DNA from: Acidobacteriaceae bacterium
GTDB taxonomy: Bacteria; Acidobacteriota; Terriglobia; Bryobacterales; Bryobacteraceae
Assembly (NCBI GenBank): GCA_020247055.1
Contig: JADCJL010000043.1
Span: 23,485 to 87,484, forward strand
Length of the DNA stretch: 64,000 nucleotides
Reading direction: 5' to 3'
The notes beneath the pieces were generated by a model. The model was given only the letters and a program-made list of their open reading frames with translations, ran no database searches and was not told the DNA's origin. Made by a program: the position numbers and the translations under genes. Positions 9,841 through 19,106 of the stretch are shown here, in pieces. Positions within the stretch are counted from its first letter, which is position 1; every line of letters starts with the position of its first letter.

Positions 9841-10853
9841 CCCCCCTGCGCCCGCCGCACCGAAACCGCCGAACCCGCCGCGCGCCCAACCGGCTTACGC
9901 TGCGGCAGACCCATCACTGCTCGAATCGCCGAGTTCAGCCGCACACACAAATCCACATCCCCCCGCAGCTCCGCCGCCCCACACAACTCCGCCCCAAACC
10001 AAACCGCCGTGCCAACCTTCTTCAGCACCCCGTGCCGCAACCCCAACTCCACCATCTCCCACTCCGCCGACCAACCCTCCCCCTCCAGAAACAGCAACTC
10101 CGCCTCTCCCGGAGACGCCAATTGATTCTTCACCACCTTCATCGCCACCCGCCGCCCCGCCTTCTCCGGCCCCACCTCCCGCAAATCAGCCCGCACCGCC
10201 GCGTGCAGCTTTAAACCCCAACCCCCGGTCGACGTCTCCGTATAGCCGAATCCATAATACGCCCGCACCTGATTCAACAGCAGCACGCACGCCGGCGATT
10301 GACCAATCACCCGGCTGATCCGGCGCAGCCCGTTCGCTACCATCTCGCTGTGGGCAAACGCCGAACCCTCCCCGAGCCCACCCGCCAGCTCCGCCGCGGG
10401 AGCCAACGCCGCCACCGAATCCACCACGACGAGATCCACCCCCTGACTCACCACCAGCCGCTCCACCATCCGCAACGCCTGTTCGCCGTTCTCCGCCCGC
10501 AGCAACACCAGCCGGTCCAACTGCACGCCCAGCTTCGCGGCGTACCCCGCGTCAAACGAACATTCCACATCCACCAGCGCCGCCGTCTGCCCCTCGCCCT
10601 GCGCCGCGGCAATCACCTGCAGCGCCAAGGTCGACTTCCCTACTCCCGCCGGGCCAAACAACTCCATCATCCGCCCCCGCGGCAAACCCCCGATCCCCAG
10701 CGCCGCGTCCACCGCAATCGACCCGCTCGGCACTACCCCGGCCACACCCCGGCCCCGCAAGCTAAACGCCGCGGCCTGCCGCAGTTCTGTTTGAAGACGG
10801 TTATCCCACAGCGCCATTTGGCCTGTCGGTACGCGAGCCGAATTGTGTTTCAT
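9837..10853 (-). CDS. Divergent RecA-like recombinase
   Basis: 338 residues collinear with RecA. Walker A is GPAGVGKS at about 67-74 instead of the usual GPESSGKT; the catalytic Glu is kept in ALVDVECSFD, Walker B is LVVVDS at about 141-146, and the NQVR element and a TSTGG L2-like loop align with NQIR and TTTGG. The L1-like segment (AGGLGEGSAFAHSEM) and the central KVVKN motif are recognisable. N- and C-terminal extensions are short. RecA is normally one of the most conserved bacterial proteins, so this much divergence suggests a second, specialised paralogue rather than the housekeeping gene. No lexA or recX is adjacent. Confidence 0.8.
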   Translation of the reverse strand: MKHNSARVPTGQMALWDNRLQTELRQAAAFSLRGRGVAGVVPSGSIAVDAALGIGGLPRGRMMELFGPAGVGKSTLALQVIAAAQGEGQTAALVDVECSFDAGYAAKLGVQLDRLVLLRAENGEQALRMVERLVVSQGVDLVVVDSVAALAPAAELAGGLGEGSAFAHSEMVANGLRRISRVIGQSPACVLLLNQVRAYYGFGYTETSTGGWGLKLHAAVRADLREVGPEKAGRRVAMKVVKNQLASPGEAELLFLEGEGWSAEWEMVELGLRHGVLKKVGTAVWFGAELCGAAELRGDVDLCVRLNSAIRAVMGLPQRKPVGRAAGSAVSVRRAQGG

Positions 10854-10925
10854 ACCAGAGCCTTTTTAGTTTCCGCTAAACCTTACCAATACGGAACACA
10901 GAAAAGCCCCACCCAAATGCCAGAG

Positions 10926-12218
10926 TTACCTGCCGCCGGTCCCCCCTATCGCGGGGAGCCCCCCACCCGTCGCCACTGGCCGAAACTCTCCCATCAATCG
11001 ATGCAAGCAAAACAGCCCGCTCAAATGAAAGAGCCCAAACACCAAAAAAATCGGCTTGTAACCCACCACCGGCACCAGCATCCCGGGCAGCCAGGTAGCA
11101 AACATCACGCCCCCCAAACTCCCCGCAAACCCGCCAATTCCGGTGACACTCGCCACTGCCGGGCGAGGAAACACATCACTCACCACCGTATACAGATTCG
11201 CCGAAAATCCCTGATGCGCCGCCGTCGCCAAACTCATCAACGCAATCGCCACAATCGGACTTTCCGCCAAAACGCTGCATACCGCCAGCGGCATACACCC
11301 CGCACACACCAGCATCGCCAGCTTCCGCGCCTTCCCCAGCGCCATCCCCCGGCGCAGGAAGAATCCGGACAGCCAACCCCCGCCCACGCTCCCTATGTCC
11401 GCCATCAGGTAGATCACCGGCAGCACCCAACCCACCTTCTTCATATCAAAACCACGAACGTCGTACAGATAAATCGGCAGCCAGTAACTGTAAAATCGCC
11501 ATACCGGGTCGCTCAGAAATTTCCCAAGGGCGTAACCCCAGGTCTCCCGCTGCCGCAGCGCCTCAAACCAACCCACGACCGGCTCCTTACCCGCCTCGGA
11601 AACATCCGAGACAATGTAGGCCCGCTCCGCCGCATTCACCCGCTGATGCTCCCCCGGCAGCCGGTAGCTGAACCACCAAAACACCAGCCAAACCAAACCC
11701 GCCGACCCCGTCACCAGAAAACAACCCTGCCAGCCGACGCTCGCCACCATGTAGGCAAACACCGGCGGACCCACCATCGACGCCACGTTAGAACCGGCGT
11801 TGAAGATCCCGGTCGCCAACGCCCGGTCTCTCTTCGGAAACCACTCCGCTACGCTGCGGATCGCCGCCGGGAAGTTCCCCGCCTCGCCCAGTCCCAACAT
11901 CCCCCGCCAAAACCCCAACTCCACCGGCGTCTTCGCCAACCCGTGCAACAAAGCCGCCACCGACCACCACAACGCCGCCACCGCATAACCCACGCGGCTC
12001 CCAAACCGCTGAATAAACTTCCCCATGATCAGAAATCCGATCATGTACGTCATCTCAAACGCCAGCGTCAACCGCCCATACGTCGGATCGTCAATCACCA
12101 TATCCTTCCGGATCTCGGGAATCAACACCCCGAAGGCAATCCGATCCAGGTAGTTAATCGTCGTCGCAAAAAACAACAGACTCAGGATCCACCAGCGAAC
12201 CCGGGTAGGAGGCATCAC
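10926..12218 (-). CDS. MFS transporter, ACS/hexuronate-permease-like
   Basis: 430-residue integral membrane protein with about 12 hydrophobic helices. The N-terminus WWILSLLFFATTINYLDRIAFGVLIP and the GLGEAGNFPAAIRSVAEWFPKRDRALATGIFNAGSN block are typical of the anion:cation symporter family, which includes ExuT-like sugar-acid permeases. A 19-nt gap separates it from sua5 upstream in the same direction, so co-transcription is likely though no functional link is obvious. The substrate is inferred only from family resemblance; a galactonate or phthalate-like substrate is equally possible. Confidence 0.85.
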   Translation of the reverse strand: MMPPTRVRWWILSLLFFATTINYLDRIAFGVLIPEIRKDMVIDDPTYGRLTLAFEMTYMIGFLIMGKFIQRFGSRVGYAVAALWWSVAALLHGLAKTPVELGFWRGMLGLGEAGNFPAAIRSVAEWFPKRDRALATGIFNAGSNVASMVGPPVFAYMVASVGWQGCFLVTGSAGLVWLVFWWFSYRLPGEHQRVNAAERAYIVSDVSEAGKEPVVGWFEALRQRETWGYALGKFLSDPVWRFYSYWLPIYLYDVRGFDMKKVGWVLPVIYLMADIGSVGGGWLSGFFLRRGMALGKARKLAMLVCAGCMPLAVCSVLAESPIVAIALMSLATAAHQGFSANLYTVVSDVFPRPAVASVTGIGGFAGSLGGVMFATWLPGMLVPVVGYKPIFLVFGLFHLSGLFCLHRLMGEFRPVATGGGLPAIGGTGGR

Positions 12219-12237
12219 GCAATCATAACAACAGCGC

Positions 12238-13161
12238 CTACCGCTGCGACGCCCGCGTCAACCGGTCCCGAATCCCGTCCCACGCCCCGCCCTCCGGCAC
12301 CGGCTCCACCACAATCTCCGGCAACCCCGCCGCATCCAAAGCATGCAGCGCCCCGTACAAGCCCGCGGCGTACCCCTCCGCCTCCGCCGGCAGCCGCACC
12401 GCGCTTGCCGCCTCGGCCGGTATCGTATGCCAAACATATCCGCTCTCCCGCCCGGGCGTCCCCAACCGCAGCGCCGTCAGCGGCGCGTAATGCCGCGCAT
12501 GCATCCCCGGCGCCTCATGCGCCACGCCTTCGGCCGCCTCCCCCGCCACCTCCACCGGCCCAATCACCGCTTCAATGCTCTCCCGCGATATCATCCCCGG
12601 CCGCAACAGCACAGCCCGCCCCCCGCTCAGCGAAAGTACCGTCGACTCAATCCCCACCGGACAGGTCCCGCCGTCCACCACCAGATCCACCGCCTCCCCC
12701 AACGCCAACCGCACATGCTCCGCCGTCGTCGGCGACAATCCCATGAACCGATTCGCGCTCGGCCCCGCCAGCGGCACCCCCGCCCGCCGGATCAACTCCA
12801 AAGCCACCGGATGCGCCGGCTGCCGCACCCCCACCGTCCCCAACCCCGCCGTCACCTCATCCGGAACCGCCCGCCGCTTCGGCAACACCAGCGTCAACGG
12901 ACCCGGCCAAAACCGCGCCGCCAGCCGCTCGGCCGCCTCCGGCCACTCGGCCGCCACCGTCTTCGCCATGGCCGCATCGGCCACATGGACGATCAAAGGC
13001 GAAGTGGACGGCCGCCCCTTCGCCTCATAAATCCGCCGCACCGCCGCCGCATCCAACGCATTCGCGCCCAACCCGTAGACCGTCTCGGTCGGAAACGCTA
13101 CCAGCCGCCCGGCACGCAACAGCGCCGCCGCCCGGTCGTAATCAATCATCGGACTCATCAT
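12238..13161 (-). CDS. L-threonylcarbamoyladenylate synthase (Sua5 type)
   Basis: 307-residue two-domain enzyme that makes threonylcarbamoyl-AMP from Thr, bicarbonate and ATP for t6A37 modification of ANN-decoding tRNAs. The YrdC-like core shows the FPTETVYGLGANA signature at the N-terminus, the KGRPSTSPLIVHV block, GPLTLVLPKR, the VGVRQPAHPVA substrate region and SANRFMGLSPT. A C-terminal extension (HEAPGMHARHYAPLTAL onward) marks it as the longer Sua5 form. Possible ATG starts at 13161, 13158 and 13149 all overlap the 3' end of prfB, so the genes are translationally coupled. Confidence 0.93.
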   Translation of the reverse strand: MMSPMIDYDRAAALLRAGRLVAFPTETVYGLGANALDAAAVRRIYEAKGRPSTSPLIVHVADAAMAKTVAAEWPEAAERLAARFWPGPLTLVLPKRRAVPDEVTAGLGTVGVRQPAHPVALELIRRAGVPLAGPSANRFMGLSPTTAEHVRLALGEAVDLVVDGGTCPVGIESTVLSLSGGRAVLLRPGMISRESIEAVIGPVEVAGEAAEGVAHEAPGMHARHYAPLTALRLGTPGRESGYVWHTIPAEAASAVRLPAEAEGYAAGLYGALHALDAAGLPEIVVEPVPEGGAWDGIRDRLTRASQR

Positions 13162-14273
13162 CCGCGCCGGCCGTCTTGCCCGTACGCTTCCAGACGAGAA
13201 ATGCGTGAATCAATTCACCAAGGTCACCATCAAGCACCCGGTCCACGTCCCCAATCGCCTTCTTCGTCCGGTGGTCTTTAATCATCCGGTAAGGCGCCAT
13301 CACGTAGCTCCGTATCTGGCTGCCGAAGTTGATCTCCATCTTCGTGTCTTCGAGCTTCCGCTCTTCCACGCGCCGCTTCGCCAACTCGTGCTCATACAAG
13401 CGCGCCTTCATCTGCTTCAAGGCACTCGCCCGGTTCTTGTGCTGGCTCCGTTCGTTCTGGCACTGCACCACAATCCCGGTCGGAATATGCGTCATCCGCA
13501 CGGCCGACTCGGTCCGGTTCACGTGCTGCCCGCCCGCCCCGCTCGCCCGGAACACATCCACTTTCAGATCATCCGGCTTCACGTCGATGTTGATATCGTC
13601 GTCCACCAGCGGAATGACAAACACGCTCGCAAACGAAGTGTGCCGCCGTGCCGCCGAATCAAACGGAGAGATCCGCACCAGCCGGTGCACCCCAATCTCG
13701 CTCTGCAGCAGCCCGTAAACGTTCTCGCCTTCAATCTCCACCGTCGCCGACTTGATCCCGGCGCCCTCGCCCTCCAGCCGGTCGGTCACCTCACAACGGA
13801 AACTGTTCCGCTCCGCCCACCGCAGAAACATCCGCAGCAGCATCTCAGCCCAGTCCTGGCTCTCCGTCCCACCCGCGCCCGGATGCACGGTCAAAATCGC
13901 GCTTCGGTGGTCGTTCTCCCCGCTCAGCAGCATGCCGGTCTCGAGCACCTCAAGCCGCGCCGCCAGCTTCTTCAGCTCCTGCGCGATCTCGCCAACCACC
14001 GCCTCGCCCTCACGGCCAAGCTCAAATAGCGTCTCGATCTCCTCGGTCAGCCCGAGCACCTCCGCGTCTTCGGCCACGGCCTTTTCCAGCCGTTTCCGCT
14101 CCTGCATCACCCGCTGGCTCGTCTCCTGCGAGTTCCAAAAACCCGGATCAGCGATCTGCTCTTCGGTCGATTCCAACTGCTTCCGCTTCGTTGGAGCGTC
14201 AAAGATAGCTCCGCACAGCAGAAGCCTGCTGGCGGAGCGGGTTATACTCCCGTTCTAATTCCTCTAGGGTCAT
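13142..14273 (-). CDS. prfB: Peptide chain release factor 2 with programmed +1 frameshift
   Basis: RF2 recognises UGA and UAA stops. Frame 0 starts at the ATG at 14273 and reads 24 codons (MTLEELEREY... ending SYL) to an in-frame TGA at 14201-14199. The slippery context TATCTTTGAC matches the classic prfB autoregulation site. Slipping +1 over T14201 resumes at GAC (14200) and reads DAPTKRKQLE to the stop at 13142, giving about 376 residues. The SPF tripeptide and GAGGQHVNRTES (GGQ) motif are intact. A GGAG lies 3 nt before the TATCTT, in the position of the internal Shine-Dalgarno that stimulates slippage. Expression is therefore expected to fall when RF2 is abundant. Confidence 0.96.
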
Positions 14274-14279
14274 CAGCTC

Positions 14280-14735
14280 CTATTTTAGCCTCTCCCGCAG
14301 CCCGGACTCCAGACCCGGATTCTTCATCCCCGCCTTCTTCGCCTCCGCCACCGCACTCTCCACCCCCAGACCCTTCTTTTTCGCCTGGTACAACCCCCAC
14401 ACATAACCCACCCGGTTCGAAGAAGCGCAATGCAGCAGCACCTTCGCGTTCGGCCTGGCCTCACCCAACAGCTTCATCACCGCCGCCAACTCCTCGTCCT
14501 TCGGTGGCGTCGCCCCAAAAGGCACCTGCACATAGCGCATCCCCGCCTTCTCGACAATCGCCCGCTCGTCCAACCCCAACTTCTGCATCTCCTCCGGCGT
14601 CCGCAGATTCACCACCACCTTCACGCCCGACGCCGCGTAACCCGCCAGCGCCTCCGCCGTCGGCTGCCCCGCAAAGATCACATCCTGCGCGCAACCCAAC
14701 CCCACCGCCGCTAAAAACAACACTATCGTCCGCAT
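14280..14735 (-). CDS. Exported DUF442-type (beta-lactamase-hydrolase-like) phosphatase
   Basis: 151-residue protein with a likely Sec signal (MRTIVLFLAAVGLGCAQ). The mature part reads VIFAGQPTAEAL...VKVVVNLRTPEE and ends in a phosphatase-like loop HCASSNRVG, resembling the DUF442 or tyrosine-phosphatase-like family that uses a Cys and an Arg four residues apart. The start at 14735 was chosen because it begins the signal peptide; a longer open stretch overlaps glnS on the other strand and is not credible. Its stop lies 6 nt before the prfB start. The substrate is unknown. Confidence 0.75.
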   Translation of the reverse strand: MRTIVLFLAAVGLGCAQDVIFAGQPTAEALAGYAASGVKVVVNLRTPEEMQKLGLDERAIVEKAGMRYVQVPFGATPPKDEELAAVMKLLGEARPNAKVLLHCASSNRVGYVWGLYQAKKKGLGVESAVAEAKKAGMKNPGLESGLRERLK

Positions 14736-14798
14736 ACCGCAATTCTGCCACAACCCATCCCCTCGCCAGCCGCCGCCCGAATCACGGATAATTAAAGG

Positions 14799-16493
14799 AT
14801 GTCTTCCGAGGGTTCCCCCGAGGCCGCCCGGCCATCCAACTTCATCCGCGACATCATCATTGAGGACCTGAAAAACGGCAAAAACGGCGGCCGTGTCCAC
14901 ACCCGTTTCCCTCCGGAACCAAACGGCTACCTCCACATCGGCCACGCCAAATCCATCTGCCTCAACTTCGGCCTCGCCCGCGAGTTCAACGGCAAGTGCA
15001 ACCTGCGCTTCGACGATACCAACCCCGCCAAAGAAGAAACCGAATACGTCAACTCCATCATGGAAGACGTCCGCTGGATGGGCTTTGAGTGGGATGCCCT
15101 CTTCTACGCCTCGGACTACTTCGACCAGCTCTACGCCTGGGCCGTGCAACTCATCAAAGACGGCAAAGCCTACGTCTGCGACTTAACCTCCGAACAGGTT
15201 CGCGCCACCCGCGGCACCACCACCGAACCCGGCACCCCCAGCCCCTACCGCGACCGCTCCGTCGAAGAAAACCTCGACCTGTTCGAACGCATGCGCGCCG
15301 GCGAGTTCCCCGACGGCGCCCGCACCCTCCGCACCAAAATCGACATGGCCTCGCCCAACTTCAACATGCGCGACCCGGTCATGTACCGCATCCTCCACGC
15401 CGACCACCACCGTACCGGCGACAAGTGGTGCATCTACCCGATGTACGACTACACCCACGGCGAAAGCGACTCCATCGAAGGCATCACCCACTCCATCTGC
15501 ACCCTCGAATTCGAAGACCATCGCCCCCTCTATGACTGGTACGTCGAAAACCTCGGCATCCACCATCCCCAGCAGATCGAATTCGACCGCCTCAACCTCA
15601 CCAACACCCTCCTCAGCAAACGCAAACTGCTCCTCCTCGTCCAGAAAGGCTACGTCTCCGGCTGGGACGACCCCCGTATGCCCACCCTGTCCGGCATGCG
15701 CCGCCGCGGCTACACCCCGGAAGCCATCCGCAACTTCTGCGCCAACATCGGGGTCTCCAAAACCAACGGCGTCATCGAATTCGGCCTCCTCGAACACTTC
15801 CTGCGCGAAGACCTCAACCGTCGCGCCCTCCGCGCCATGGCCGTCCTCGAACCGCTCAAAGTCGTCATCACCAACTATCCCGACGACGAGGTCGAATACC
15901 TCGAGGCCGTCAACAACCCCGAAGACGAATCCGCCGGTGTCCGCCAAGTCGCCTTCTCGAAGGTCCTCTATATCGAACAGGACGACTTCCGCGAAGTGCC
16001 TCCCAAGAAGTACTACCGCCTCTCCCCCGGCACCGAAGTCCGCCTCCGCTACGCCTACTTCATCCGCTGCACCGACGTCATCAAAAATGAGGCCGGCGAA
16101 GTGGTCGAAGTCCACTGCACCTACGACCCCGCGTCCAAAGGCGGCAACTCCCCCGATGGCCGCAAGGTGAAATCCACCATCCATTGGGTCTCCGCCGCCC
16201 ACGCTGTCGACTGCGAGGCCCGCCTCTACGACCAGCTCATGCTCGAAACCACCGGCGAAGAGTCCGCCACCTCGGACTTCACCGCCCAGCTCAACCCCGC
16301 CTCGCTCGTCATTCCGCCCCACGCAAAGGTCGAACCCAGCGTCGCCGGCGCCGCTCCCGGAACCAAGTATCAGTTCGAACGCGTCGGCTACTTCTGCGTC
16401 GACCGGGATTCTACCCCCGGCCGGCCCGTCTTTAACCGCACCGTCAAACTCCGCGACTCCTGGGCCAAAATCGACAAAGCCCAGACGAGCTAG
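14799..16493 (+). CDS. glnS: Glutaminyl-tRNA synthetase
   Basis: 564-residue class Ib aminoacyl-tRNA synthetase that charges tRNA-Gln. The HIGH motif appears as YLHIGHAKS at about 44-52, the KMSKS-equivalent loop as LLSKRKL, and the RFDDTNP block between them is typical of GlnRS. The C-terminal half is the beta-barrel anticodon-binding domain. Presence of glnS suggests direct charging rather than sole dependence on GatCAB. It is divergent from the DUF442 phosphatase with a 63-nt gap and ends 7 nt from the convergent transglycosylase. Confidence 0.96.
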   Translation: MSSEGSPEAARPSNFIRDIIIEDLKNGKNGGRVHTRFPPEPNGYLHIGHAKSICLNFGLAREFNGKCNLRFDDTNPAKEETEYVNSIMEDVRWMGFEWDALFYASDYFDQLYAWAVQLIKDGKAYVCDLTSEQVRATRGTTTEPGTPSPYRDRSVEENLDLFERMRAGEFPDGARTLRTKIDMASPNFNMRDPVMYRILHADHHRTGDKWCIYPMYDYTHGESDSIEGITHSICTLEFEDHRPLYDWYVENLGIHHPQQIEFDRLNLTNTLLSKRKLLLLVQKGYVSGWDDPRMPTLSGMRRRGYTPEAIRNFCANIGVSKTNGVIEFGLLEHFLREDLNRRALRAMAVLEPLKVVITNYPDDEVEYLEAVNNPEDESAGVRQVAFSKVLYIEQDDFREVPPKKYYRLSPGTEVRLRYAYFIRCTDVIKNEAGEVVEVHCTYDPASKGGNSPDGRKVKSTIHWVSAAHAVDCEARLYDQLMLETTGEESATSDFTAQLNPASLVIPPHAKVEPSVAGAAPGTKYQFERVGYFCVDRDSTPGRPVFNRTVKLRDSWAKIDKAQTS

Positions 16494-16500
16494 CCAAACC

Positions 16501-17127
16501 CTACTCCTTCACCAACTCACGAAACCGCCGCAGAACCTTCTTCACGTAATCCCGCGTCTCCCGGTACGGTGGAATCCCGCCGTACCGGTCCACCGCCCCC
16601 GCCCCCGCGTTATACGCCGCTAACGCCAACGCCAACCCGTTCGGCCGGCCTTCGTACTTCGTCACCAACATATCCAGCAGCCGCGCCCCTCCCTCCACAT
16701 TCTGCGCCGGATCGTGCGCATTCACCCCCAAATGCCGCGCCGTCTGCGGCATCAGCTGCATCAGGCCGATCGCACCCACCCGGCTCCGCGCCCGCACCTG
16801 GTAGCCGGACTCCACTTCCATCACCGCCTGAATCAGCTCCGGCCGCAAGTTGTGCTTACCCGCATTCGGCACAATCAATCGCGCCACCGGCTCGGGAACC
16901 TCCTTACTCACCGTTCCCGTCACCACCGCCGCCGGTGGCGGCGCCACCTCCGACGCATCAATCACCAGCGACTGGCTCCCGGCCCGCAGGAACAGCGTCT
17001 CCCCCTCCCGCACCAGACTCTCATAGCCAATGCGCTGCCCATTCTTCAGTACCAGCAGACTGGGAGACACACCCTCCCCCGCCGCGCCGAAGGCCAGCAC
17101 GCCCATCAACCCCGCAACTCGCAGCAT
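16501..17127 (-). CDS. Lytic transglycosylase, SLT family
   Basis: 208-residue exported peptidoglycan hydrolase. A signal peptide (MLRVAGLMGVLAFGAAG) is followed by a short N-terminal module and then an SLT/GH23 domain: the catalytic Glu is in MEVESGY at about 104-107, then GAIGLMQLMPQTARHLGV, NVEGGARLLDML and ALAAYNAGAGAVDRYGGIPPYRETRDYV. The ATG at 17127 is preferred over a 12-residue upstream extension because it begins the signal peptide. The 228-bp gap to the divergent baeRF gene holds nothing else I can support. Confidence 0.9.
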   Translation of the reverse strand: MLRVAGLMGVLAFGAAGEGVSPSLLVLKNGQRIGYESLVREGETLFLRAGSQSLVIDASEVAPPPAAVVTGTVSKEVPEPVARLIVPNAGKHNLRPELIQAVMEVESGYQVRARSRVGAIGLMQLMPQTARHLGVNAHDPAQNVEGGARLLDMLVTKYEGRPNGLALALAAYNAGAGAVDRYGGIPPYRETRDYVKKVLRRFRELVKE

Positions 17128-17355
17128 GTTCCTATCATCGCTGTCCTGTGCGAAAACGTACATCGGCCAAAAACCTTATCTCCCCCCGCGCCCATCCCAA
17201 ACATCCGCGCAAAGCCCAACAAAACCCCCAGAACTGGGGCAATATGCCCACACGCCAACGCCTCCGCCAACTCCGCCGCACCATTCTGACCCTCCCCCCA
17301 CACCCTGCAGCAACATGGCCCCCCAATTGCAATCTGAATCCATGAGCCAACCCTT

Positions 17356-18459
17356 ATGAATGTGACCATTAACCAACCCCAGATCCACGAACTCCTCGCG
17401 CCCCAATCCGCCCCCTGCCTCTCGATATACCTCCCCACCCACCGCCATTACCCCGAAAACCAGCAGGACCCCATCCGCTACAAAAACCTCGTCCGGCAAC
17501 TCGAAGCCAACCTCGCCACCCAGTATCCGCAGGCCGATGCCCGGGCCCTCCTCGACCCCTTCTTCGCCCTCGCCAGCGACGCCCCCTTCTGGAATCACTC
17601 CCGTGACGGACTCGCCGTCCTCGGCAACGCCGCCGGATTCCGCACCATCAAACTCCAACGGCCCGTCCCCGCCGTCGCCACCGTGGCCACCAGCTTCCAT
17701 CTCAAACCCCTGCTCCGCATCCAGCAATCCGCCGAACGCTACCAGGTCCTTGCTCTCAGCCGCCGCGAAATCCGCCTTTACGAAGGCAACCGCGACCAGC
17801 TCGACCAGGTCGCCCTCGCCCCCGGCGTACCCGCCAATATAAAGGAGGCACTCGGCGACGAACACACCGAACCCCACGAAACCGTCGCCTCCTACGGCGG
17901 CGCCGCCCTCGGCTCCCACATGCGCCACACCCAGGGCACCAAAGCCGACGAAGCCGACATCGACGAACAACGCTTCTTCCGCGCCGTCGACCGCGCCATC
18001 CTCGAACACCACTCCCGCCCCGCCGGCGTGCCCCTCATCCTCACCGCCCTCACCCAATACCACACCCCGTTCCGCGACGTCAGCCACAACCCCTTCCTCC
18101 ACGCCCACGGCATCGAGGCCGACCCCTGGGCCCTCTCCACCGCCGACCTCTGCCAGCGGGCCTGGAAGGTCATCGAACCCGAGTTCCGCGCCCGCCTCAA
18201 AAAACACGCCGAAGCCTACGGCGCCGCCCACGCCCGCGCCCTCGCCTCCGACGACTACCAGTACGTCGCCGATGCCGCCGCCGCATCCCGCGTCGATACC
18301 CTCCTCGTCGAAGCTGACCGTCTCATCCCCGGCCCCACAGGCGACGACCTCCTCGACGACCTCGCCGAACTCGTCCTCCAGCGCGGCGGCCACGTCGTCG
18401 TCGTCCCCGCTCCGGACATGCCCACCACCACGGGCCTCGCCGCCACCTTCCGGTTCTGA
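17356..18459 (+). CDS. baeRF-like protein (bacterial/archaeal eRF1-like family)
   Basis: 367 residues resembling the baeRF group, proteins with folds related to archaeal/eukaryotic release factor 1 and predicted to act on stalled or hibernating ribosomes. The start LAPQSAPCLSIYLPTHRHYPENQQDPIRYKNLV is characteristic, as is the Rossmann-like middle (YQVLALSRREIRLYEGNRDQL) and the C-terminal segment ending in VVVVPAPDMPTTTGLAATFRF. No classical GGQ loop is evident. The ATG at 17356 has only a weak upstream ribosome-binding site. Function is inferred from family resemblance; biochemical roles of this family are poorly known. Confidence 0.72.
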   Translation: MNVTINQPQIHELLAPQSAPCLSIYLPTHRHYPENQQDPIRYKNLVRQLEANLATQYPQADARALLDPFFALASDAPFWNHSRDGLAVLGNAAGFRTIKLQRPVPAVATVATSFHLKPLLRIQQSAERYQVLALSRREIRLYEGNRDQLDQVALAPGVPANIKEALGDEHTEPHETVASYGGAALGSHMRHTQGTKADEADIDEQRFFRAVDRAILEHHSRPAGVPLILTALTQYHTPFRDVSHNPFLHAHGIEADPWALSTADLCQRAWKVIEPEFRARLKKHAEAYGAAHARALASDDYQYVADAAAASRVDTLLVEADRLIPGPTGDDLLDDLAELVLQRGGHVVVVPAPDMPTTTGLAATFRF

Positions 18460-18497
18460 GGAACGGGCGCAACGGACCCGCTTCAGCTAGTGCGCTT

Positions 18498-19106
18498 TTA
18501 AGCGATTAGCTCGGCCAAATCCAGCAGGTAGCCGCGCTTGCCGGCGTTCACGCCGCGAGTGCGGCCCACCGTGCACTCCACGCCCTCCGTCTCGTGGATA
18601 TGCCCGCTAAAAAACCGCGCCGGGGCGTGCTTTTCAATAAACTCCCGCACCGCCGGGCTTCCGAAATGCGCCCCTTCCTTCACCCCATCGAGCGGCGTAT
18701 CCTTCGGCGGGCAGTGGCAAATCAACACCAACGGCTGCAGCCCCGCAAACGCCTCCAGCCGCTGGCCCAACTCCTGTTCGCTATACTCGCCCGGCGTGTT
18801 GAACGGCGTCCGGTTCGAATACCCCAACCCCGCCACCTGCACCCCGCCCATCTCTACCACCTTCCCGTGCAGCGCCGTAAAGCCGAACTGCGCGCAGAAA
18901 GCCGCAATATCGGCCTCCGACTCGTGGTTCCCCGGCAGCACGTACATCCGCTCGGCCCGCGGCTTCAGGATCTCGCCCATCGCGTCCAAGCCCCGGGCCC
19001 AACTCACCAGGTCCCCCGCACACACATACGCGTCCGCCTCAGTCGCCATCAACCGCTCAAGCGCCCGCTTGTCGTTGTGGATATCGGAGAAAACCAGCAG
19101 CTTCAC
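18498..19106 (-). CDS. Calcineurin-like metallophosphoesterase
   Basis: 202-residue metal-dependent phosphoesterase. Motifs appear in order: DIHND (motif I), GDLVSW (II), GNHES (III), a CHCPP segment and a SGHIHE C-terminal motif supplying metal ligands. The start overlaps the speA stop by 4 nt (ATGA), so it is co-translated with arginine decarboxylase. The substrate could be a nucleotide or phosphoester; the sequence does not decide. No signal peptide, so cytoplasmic. Confidence 0.88.
   Translation of the reverse strand: MKLLVFSDIHNDKRALERLMATEADAYVCAGDLVSWARGLDAMGEILKPRAERMYVLPGNHESEADIAAFCAQFGFTALHGKVVEMGGVQVAGLGYSNRTPFNTPGEYSEQELGQRLEAFAGLQPLVLICHCPPKDTPLDGVKEGAHFGSPAVREFIEKHAPARFFSGHIHETEGVECTVGRTRGVNAGKRGYLLDLAELIA

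Noticed and set aside
17106..17438. 110-residue minus-strand open frame between the transglycosylase and baeRF genes
   Set aside because: It crosses the start of the baeRF gene, has no ribosome site and no family resemblance.
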